Below are positions 57,151 to 64,000 of a DNA stretch of 64,000 nucleotides, piece by piece. Positions within the stretch are counted from its first letter, which is position 1, and each line of letters opens with the position of its first letter. The position numbers and the translations under genes are program-made. Location: NCBI GenBank assembly GCA_021464415.1, contig CM038471.1, positions 16,840,422 to 16,904,421 on the forward strand, in the 5' to 3' direction. Origin of the DNA: Lonicera japonica (taxonomy: Eukaryota; Streptophyta; Magnoliopsida; Dipsacales; Caprifoliaceae). A model generated the notes under the pieces. The model was not told the DNA's origin and made no database searches. It was given only the letters and a program-made list of their open reading frames with translations.

Positions 57151-58338
57151 TAATGCGTATGCCACCATGTCTTCACACCCATATCGAACCGGTGCACGTC
57201 GAGCCCTAGGCTCCTTTCCACTAGCCAAAGATGGTATTGTTCGTTGTTGACTAGATTTCACTACCGGAATCTCCGAATCCTCACCTGGAGTCGTCTTTTT
57301 CTTGTTGGACTCCTCCACCGAATCCGTAACAAGAGTATTAACTGGAGTAGTCACTTTCGTTAACACCACTATCTCGCTCGCCTTGTTCTCCTTTTCAACC
57401 GGAATTGAAGAACCGCCGTTTGTCGACGAGGTCGTCTTGAGCATAGATGCCTCGTCAAACGTCACATCTCTACTAATCACAATCTTCTTTCTTTGAAGAC
57501 ACCACAATTTGTAACATTTAACCCCATCACAAGAGCCTAAGAATATTGCCTTACGAGCCCTAAGGTCAATTTTCTCATCACGAGTATGATAATAAGCCGG
57601 ACAGCCAAAAACGTGAATGTTGTCGTAACTAGCATGAGATCCAGTCCACAACTCCATAGGTATTTTGTATTCCACTCCCAAGCATGGCAAACGATTAACC
57701 AAGAACGTAGCGTAGGATAAGGCTTCAGCCCAAAACCGCTTATCCAATTTGGCGTTAGAAAGCATACACCGCACCTTTTCAAGGAGCATACGATTCATCC
57801 TCTCCGCTATTCCGTTCTATTGAGGTGTACCCTTGACTGTGAAGTGGCGAATGATACCTTCTCGTTGGCAGAAATCCTTAAAAGGATCATAAGTGTACTC
57901 CCCGCCGTTGTCTGACCTGAGCACTTTAATTTTTCTGCCAATCTGGTTTTCAACCATCGCCTTCCACTTTAAGAACACATCAAAGACCTTGTCCTTATGC
58001 TTCATGAGATAGACCCAAGTTCTCCTTGAGTAATCAATAACAAAAGTCACAAAGTAATGATTTTCACCCAAGGATTGAGTATTAGTCGGCCCCCAGACAT
58101 CCGTATGCACATAATCAAGTGCTCCTTTCGTGCAATGTACCGCTATCCCAAACTTTACTCGAGTTTGTTTTCCAAGCACACAATGCTCACAAAACTCTAG
58201 TTTGCAGCTTTTCGCACCCTTAAGTAGCCCTTGCTTACTCAACACCGTCATAGCCTTCTCCCTAGCATGACCCAATCGCATATGCCATAACCTCGTCGTG
58301 TCAGTCTCTTCAGTCGTAACCAAAGCAAATCCAGTCAT
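57151..58338 (-). pseudogene. Copia integrase
   Basis: The zinc-binding part shows LWHMRLGHAREKAM, then CEHCVLGKQ. The core has D in HTDVWGPTNTQS, SDNGGEYTYDPF, and E in NGIAERMNRMLLEKV. A TAG at 57817-57819 between PQ and NGIAERM stands for a Gln codon (CAG). The C-terminal part (57160-57700) continues with AYYHTRDEKIDLRARKAIFLG and a variable Ser/Thr/Lys-rich linker to RT. Confidence 0.9.
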
Positions 58339-58347
58339 TGTGCTTCC

Positions 58348-61051
58348 TTAAAGAAAATGGAGATTACCCTCATTCTTTCCTCGCATCATAACCATAGCCC
58401 CGGAGATAACTTTCAAGTTTTCACCCTCGAGCATTACACAATACCCATTGGAATCAAGAGCCCTTAAAGAGATCAAATTCATCTTCAGATCAGGAACATA
58501 CCGGATATCACCAAGAGTACGTATCACCCCGTCGTGCATCTTTAGCCGGATCATACCAATCCCCATCATTTCACACACATGGTCGTTATCCATCGTTTTA
58601 CACGCATGGTTATTACCCATCAAAAACTTGCCTCCGTCAACCTCGGTGAAGGTATGAAACAATTCCCAGTTTAGGCACATGTGATACGAGCACCCACTAT
58701 CCAAGATCCACTCGCTCAAAGAGCTAACCCGTGGAGTTACAACCAACATACTCTCGAAGTCCTCATCTTTTGGTGTCATTACCGCGTTCGCGTTCTCCAC
58801 TGCACCTTTATTCTCTCCACCGCCATTGGTTCTATTTGGACACTGCCGACGCACGTGTCCAGGTTTCTTGCACTTGTGACAAATTATCTTACTCTTGTCA
58901 GCCGGTTCCCGAGATTTTGACCGCAACTTTCCCCAATTTCCCCGCTTCTTCTCATCGCTTCTACCCCTAGTGAATAGCGCATCTAAGTTGGATTCTCCTT
59001 TCTCCTTCAAGCACTTTTCATTAGCCAAGATGGCCGACGATACCAAATCGTAGGTCACCTTTTCCTTCCCATGAATAAGTGTGGTGGTTAGAGATTCCGG
59101 GAGCGAATTAAGAAGCAAAATCGCCTTGTCCTCATCATCAATCTCGACGACTAACCCTTGCAAATCTGAGATTATCTTGTTGAACCCGTCGAGATGATCG
59201 TTCATGGATGTACCCCTCAAAAATTCATACCGAAATAGCTTCCTCTTCAAGTACAGACGATTCTCGATACTATTCGTCATATACTGATCCTCGAGCTTCT
59301 TCCAAATTATCGAGGCAAATGTTTCACACATCACATATTACATCACATTTGGAGCAAGGTGTAAATGAATTGTACTACATGCCTGCCTATCGTACTCAAC
59401 CCAATCGACGTCGGACCACTCATCGGGCTTAGCTTTATTTCCCAACAATACTCTGTGCAAACCTTATTGGACAAGGATATCGGACATCTGACACTGCCAC
59501 ATCGCAAAATCCATCTTCTTCCCGTCAAATCTCTCTATATCGAATTTGACTGCTGTCGACACCTTAGGAGCAGAAGCCCCTTCAAAGGTGGTATATCTTC
59601 CACCTTGGCACCCCCTTTGATGCGCTAAAGAATTAGTATAATTTATTACGTTAATTTATAATTTGAAGAGCATATATTATTACTAATATTTATATTTTTA
59701 ATGTTTTTCAGGTATTAGAAAAGATTTGAAGAAGATAGAGAAAATAAAGAAATTAAAGCTTGTGAATACACCTAAAAGTCCTCAATATTTCTGGATGCAT
59801 ATCTTTTTACTCAGAACTCCAAATAATGTGATTCTTGAGCCTAAATTGAATAAAATTTCGAGATCTACAACTTTTCAGTTCAGCACTTTTTCTAATTCAG
59901 CCATCTCGGGATCCGAAATTGCGACGCAAGATGCAGCAGCGTAAATGGGCGAAAATTCAAGTGTATTCAAATAAATGGGCCAAGCCCACTCACCAGCCAT
60001 TAAAAGCTCTGCCTCCAAATGTCAACCCACTTGTCAAAGAATTGGACCAAGCCTAATTTATTTAAGCCCATTGCCAATTATAAACCTAAGCCCACTAGGA
60101 AATACATTAAGGCTTATATATTTAGATGAAGAGCAGCAACAATGAGGAACAACAGCCGCGAGCCATAGCAGACTGCCGTGGCCTCCCTCTTTCTCTCCTC
60201 TCTTTTCTTTGTTTTTCTTTTCTTTTATTTTTGCTTTGAAGACTAGAAGATTGAAAATTTATATTTACTTTTTAATTTAATGCCAAGTAAGTTTTCTTTT
60301 AATTCTATTTGTTATTTAATTTTTATCATGCTAGCGTAAATTTGTGCTAGGGTTAGGATGAGTATATTTAATTGATTCCATTGCACGTATTCATGCCAAT
60401 TGACTCTACCGATTTAATGCTTTAATATTAAACACAATTCTTCATATTGGATGCCTATTTTAATTGATAAAAATAAAGTTGGATTCTCATTATTTTTTGT
60501 TGGATTCACCTTATGATTTGTTAAGAGCGGATATAGGGTGTGTTTTGATGGATATAGTGGGTGTTTTGATTTTATACATTAGTTTGGCTGTAGAAGAATT
60601 ACAATTGGATTTTATTAATTAATTAGACTTCATTGATTTTATTTTCCGCATCTAATAGAGTCGAGAGACCAAATTAGTGCGAGATAAGAGTAGAGTTTAT
60701 GTGCATGAATACTAAGGAATATGATATTAAATATATGACTCCAAAACCCTAGTCAATTAATTCATTAATTTTATTATCTTGCTTATTAGTATTTAATTTA
60801 GTTCTATTAATTTAATTTACTTGCTCTCTTTTATTTTATTTTATTTATTTTATTTTATTAGTTTGATTCTCATCAATTATTCTGGGCTAGATTAGGGATT
60901 AATAAAAGATTAACAAGACAAAAATTTAAAACATACTGTTTGAGTCTCTGTGGGATCGACCTCGCTTATATGCTATATTATAAACTAATTCGTGCGCTTG
61001 CGAGTATTAAAATTTATCACAACACCCTTCCGATGTACCAACAGTAGACAT
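58348..61051 (-). pseudogene. Copia gag and protease, split by a solo LTR
   Basis: The start codon is read at 61051-61049 in the short gag piece right of the solo LTR. The frame resumes at 59617 and runs, with stops (for example 59465-59467), into an open stretch at 58348-59334. Gag core residues FEYLRGTSMNDHL-like (FRYEFLRGTSMNDH) and LLLNSLPESL are present. The CCHC knuckle CHKCKKPGHVRRQCP and protease motif WILDSGCSYHM follow. A stop at 58348 separates it from integrase. Confidence 0.87.
59618..61024 (+). mobile_element. Solo LTR, possibly Athila-like, inside copia gag
   Basis: It starts TGATGCGCTAAAG and ends ATCACAACA, with a perfect CCCTT duplication (59613-59617 and 61025-61029). Length is 1407 bp. 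Near its end it reads TCTGTGGGATCGACCTC, a phrase common near the 3' end of plant Athila-type LTRs. No coding region is convincing; the frame 59726-59944 is short and unrecognised. Confidence 0.8.
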
Positions 61052-61143
61052 CTCTAACTATCACACAATTATCCCAAAGAATAAACCTTCCTCTGATACC
61101 ACCCCTCTCCACCTGAATTCTTGAGTCCGCCCCTGATTGTGGC

Positions 61144-61719
61144 CCAAGATAACAGTTAAAGACGCAATACACTTAAACTATTTTGGTATTTAAAGAGCTT
61201 GCAAGTCTATATCAAATTTGCTGATATCAGGAACAATGTGGATTTAATTGGGTCCTTCAATAATGAAGGGAAACAGCCATACAAGTTGAGGATTAATGAA
61301 TTTGAGGACCATACAAATTGAGACGAACGTACAGGAAAGTTAGTAAAAGAAAAGCAAAAATAATTTTGGAATTAAAATAAATTCCCAATAAAAGCTTTTA
61401 AATTACTTGAAATTATTTGATGAAAGTTGTGAATGGTCAAGGTCCCAAAATTTCCTTTATATATACATTAGATCTACCCATACCTATGGTACTAGCGACT
61501 TCAACTCAAGCCGAGTTTCCAAAAATCCGTCCCAAATTTAATTCATTAAGCAAAAATATCATAGGCCGTTGAATATACAAAAAAATTCATTATAAAATCT
61601 ATGTTAGAAAGAACCAAACCCAATCGGTGTAGTTTTTGTTTTGAATGAAAACTGCACCCATTTGCTCTTCATATGCATAACCCAAAATTTACTATAAGCA
61701 CTACTTAGAAAATGCATGA
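61144..61719. other. AT-rich spacer
   Basis: No gene, terminus or repeat was recognised. Its right border with Tat-3 is placed where similarity to the Tat-2 leader begins. Confidence 0.5.
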
Positions 61720-63106
61720 TAAGACGTGAGTGCGTGCAAAATAACAATCTGGAGGTTCATTATTAATCAATACTTTAGGCTTTGTTATGGTATTTTGCAT
61801 AATTTTAATTGCGAAAAAGATTTTCCTCACATAATTAGCAAATAAAGGCATCAAGGTATTCACCTAGATCGCTTCTATGTTATCCTAGGACTAAGGCTTA
61901 CAAGACCTATACCTAATAAATAACAGGAATTAAATATATGATCCATTATATTAGAGCTTAGTTCTCGACATCCCCAGCAAAGTCGCCACTGTGAGAATCC
62001 GGATCCCCGACCCGTCCTTCTCGATTTCTCTATTTTTCTTGTTTTGAAGGAAAACGTATTTTTAGAGTCGCCAGTTTGTTTTATGAGAAAACAAACAAAA
62101 GATCGTACGAAAGACAATTCGAAAACGAATTATCTTTCATACGTTTAAAACTAGAGATTCATTGATAATTTATTTTGCTAGGGTTCGGGAACTATGTTAC
62201 GAATTGGGAAGGTGTTAGGCACCCAATTCGCCCTTTCGGTCTCTTAATGGATCATGTAACTAATTCCTATTTTGGATATCTTGCAAGTAGTTTGAATTGT
62301 GTTTCAAATAGTCCTTTCGGATAAATTTAGTTTAAAACAATATTTTGAAATCATACTCGAACTTTGCGAGCGCCTACGTATTCATTCGTAGAATGAAATC
62401 AGAGTCTTGTAGTTCCATTTGTTTGGAAACTGTTTTTGTATTTGGTTATGTCTTGAAAACGTGTCAAAACGGATTTTAGATTTTCTTGTAAAACTTAGAA
62501 ATGACTTATTTTGAAAGCAGTGGATTTCTTTGCAAGTTATCTAATTTTTTTGATTAAAACTTGTGCAGTAATTAAAATCAGAAGAGTGGTAGAAAGATGT
62601 ACCTGATGCGCTTGAAGAATAAAGACTGTTTGCTTGCTCTTTTCTCTCTTTAGAACTTTCTCTTTCTAAAAACTCTCTCTAGAACTTGCTCTCTCTAAAA
62701 ACTCTCTTCTTAATGATCTAGACAGAACTTTCTCTCTCCAAAACTTGCTTGAATGTTGATGCCTTCAAATGATACCCCAAGGGTCCTATTTATAGGGAAA
62801 TTTTCTCCAAAAACGCTCCAAAGGAAGCCAGCTGCAGGAGGTGCGACTAGGGCGTGCGGCTTAAAGCCAACCGTGTGGCTAGGAGTAAGGGGTGCTGCTA
62901 GGGCGTGCGGCTCGGGCATGCGGCTTGAAGCCAACCGTGCTGCTCGGGCTTGCGGCTGGAAGCCAATCGTGGATTCCTGACGCGCTCGAAAATCGGGATT
63001 TTTTTTAATGGTCTCTTATATGCATGATGACTCAAGACTTGATGCGCAATGCTTGTTTTGTTTAAAAATCAAGTTCACACGAGAATCGTGGATTGGGGTG
63101 TTCACA
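61720..63106 (-). mobile_element. Tat-3: truncated 5' end of a third Tat element
   Basis: The LTR is 61990-63106 (plus-strand ends TGTGAGAATCCGG and GGGGTGTTCACA). The PBS is 61971-61988 (TCCCCAGCAAAGTCGCCA), one base from the LTR. The leader 61735-61860 is similar to Tat-2 40405-40560. Everything beyond the leader is missing. The right edge abuts SIRE-like gag. Confidence 0.82.
62784..62964 (-). promoter_or_regulatory. Tat-3 U3: TATA and GGCTTNAAGCC repeats
   Basis: The minus-strand TATA box is CCTATAAATAGGA (62784-62796). Upstream of it on that strand lie GGCTTAAAGCC (62858-62868), GGCTTGAAGCC (62922-62932) and GGCTGGAAGCC (62954-62964), each followed on the plus strand by AACCGTG or ATCGTG. 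Extra GTGCGGCT boxes lie between them. Confidence 0.7.
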
Positions 63107-64000
63107 CCGTTTCCTCATCGCTAGAGTCGGCATCGGACTCTCCTCTTTCAGAATCGCTCCAAGTGCCTTTGAGCGCGTGCTTTACTTGCTTGAAAGCTTT
63201 GTCCCTCTTATCCCTCTTCTCCTTTCTTCTAACCGGGCAATTGGTTTTAAAATGCCCCGGTTGATGGCAATGGAAACACTTCTTTACTTCTTCATTCTCA
63301 ACTCTTAGTTGAATTGATTGATCATTGTTCCTCCTTGATGAAGAATCAAAGTTGTTTCCTTTTCCTTGAAAGCTCTTCTTCTTAGCTATAAATTTCATGA
63401 ATTTTTTAGATAGAAGAGCCATGTCCCCATCTCTTCCCATCGACTCCTCATCATCTTCTTGTTGACTTGGTTTGAGAGCTAGAGTCTTTTTGGCTTTATA
63501 ATCACCCTTTTCTTCTCTTTCCAATTCCTTCTCATGGGTTTTGAGCGAACCTAAGAGTTCGTCCATGCTAAGCATCTTGAGATTCTTAGCTTCTTGAATA
63601 GCCGTCATTTTTGGTCTCTATTTCTTGGGAAGAGTTCTAAGAATCTTTCGAATCTTGTCTTCATTAGAGTAGGCATTTCCAAGAAGATCTAAAGCATTAG
63701 TGATAATAGAGAACCTTCTATACATAGAAGCAAGTGATTCATTTGGCTCCATTTTGAATAGTTCATAATCATGAACAAGCATGTCAATATTGTCATCCTT
63801 AACTTGTGAGGTTCCCTCATGAGCAACCTCTAGTTTATCCCAAATTTCTTTTGTGGTTTTACAACTAGAAATTTTGTTGTATTATACATGGTTAATGCAC
63901 AATGTAGAGAATTTAAAGCTTTAGTATTAAATTGGATTTTCTTAATGTCATGCTCATCATATTCGAAAATAGACTTAGGAAGGACATTACCCCTTTCATC
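63107..64000 (-). pseudogene. SIRE-like copia gag, running off the right edge
   Basis: The minus strand reads a SIRE/Maximus-type Gag: KIRKILRTLPKK near 63650, MTAIQEAKNLKMLSMDELLG from 63608, then KKFMKFIAKKKSF. The CCHC knuckle is CFHCHQPGHFKTNCP near 63250-63295. It ends in an acidic Ser/Asp-rich stretch at the Tat-3 junction. A TAG at about 63618 stands where the family has Trp (TGG). The N-terminal half lies in 63620-64000 and continues beyond the window; the rest of the element would lie left of Tat-3 but is not seen. Confidence 0.82.

Larger units (their letters stand above)
54979..61101 (-). mobile_element. Tork/Tnt1-like Ty1/copia element with one LTR
   Basis: Minus-strand order from right to left is primer binding site (61091-61101, TGGTATCAGAG), gag start codon (61051), gag, protease, integrase, RT, RNase H, G-rich polypurine tract (about 55593-55604) and a 3' LTR. 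The plus-strand end of that LTR is TGTTGTGCTAAG at 54979. No 5' LTR exists: the PBS is followed directly by the hAT right arm. A solo LTR (59618-61024) interrupts gag. Copia order (integrase before RT) and sequence style fit the Tork/Tnt1 lineage. Multiple stops make it inactive. Confidence 0.88.
54420..61135. mobile_element. hAT element carrying a nested copia element
   Basis: The left end CAGGGGCGGACCC and the right end GAGTCCGCCCCTG (inverse complement CAGGGGCGGACTC) share 11 exact terminal bases. The 8-bp duplication ATTGTGGC is perfect (54412-54419 and 61136-61143). Without the copia insertion only about 0.6 kb remains (54420-54978 plus about 61102-61135), with no transposase, so it is a non-autonomous hAT. 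The left arm contains a poly-C tract (54966-54978) where the copia element begins. Confidence 0.9.

Overview
This is plant nuclear DNA, most likely from a eudicot with a repeat-rich genome. It is AT-rich, has spliced genes with GT-AG introns, and consists mostly of LTR retrotransposons inserted into one another, with a few DNA transposons and one ordinary plant gene. No bacterial, organellar, tRNA or rRNA gene was recognised. Boundaries below come from TG...CA or inverted-repeat termini and matching target-site duplications (TSDs) read directly. Element ages and percent identities were not computed.

Nest 1 (359-23538). A solo LTR (A, TSD TTATA) is split by a 21.3-kb Ty3/gypsy element of the Tat clade (Tat-1, minus strand, 525-21795, TSD GGCAC). 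Tat-1 is itself split by a 3.6-kb solo LTR (C, TSD CACTT). Tat-1 has decayed gag, protease, RT, two RNase H domains and integrase on the minus strand. Between integrase and the 3' LTR it carries two plus-strand (antisense) genes. One is an intron-containing plant mobile domain (PMD) gene. The other is a second PMD/DUF7745-like gene with its own TATA box. A 12-bp palindrome, TGTCGCGCGACA, occurs six times just upstream of the TATA box in each LTR and twice upstream of each antisense gene. This is the most interesting signal in the window.

Nest 2 (24103-42969). Solo LTR E (same family as C, TSD ATATA) is split by a gag-only Tat element (Tat-2, minus strand). A 9.2-kb Tekay-like chromovirus (26265-35513, plus strand) lies inside the 3' LTR of Tat-2. 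Next to this nest are a hAT element (42985-43728, TSD TATGGGAG) and a MITE-like element split by a SIRE-like solo LTR (43927-45473).

Middle and right. 45.7-51.4 kb is AT-rich non-coding DNA with an array of about twelve short hairpins (47.5-48.2 kb), a 0.55-kb direct duplication and a PIF/Harbinger-type MITE. The MITE ends 28 bp before the TATA box of the only ordinary gene, a five-exon GDSL esterase/lipase (51740-54289) with one in-frame stop. Nest 3 (54420-61135) is a hAT element (TSD ATTGTGGC) holding a Tork/Tnt1-like copia element that has a 3' LTR but ends at its primer binding site on the other side. That copia element is split near its gag start codon by another solo LTR (59618-61024, TSD CCCTT). 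The window closes with a third Tat LTR (61990-63106) abutting the gag of a SIRE-like copia element that runs off the right edge.

A recurring theme is that the U3 regions of several LTR families carry arrays of short perfect or near-perfect palindromes. Their position is similar but their sequence differs from family to family. Most of the premature stops that can be interpreted are C-to-T or G-to-A changes (CAA, CAG, CGA or TGG to stop), as expected for long-methylated, silenced DNA.
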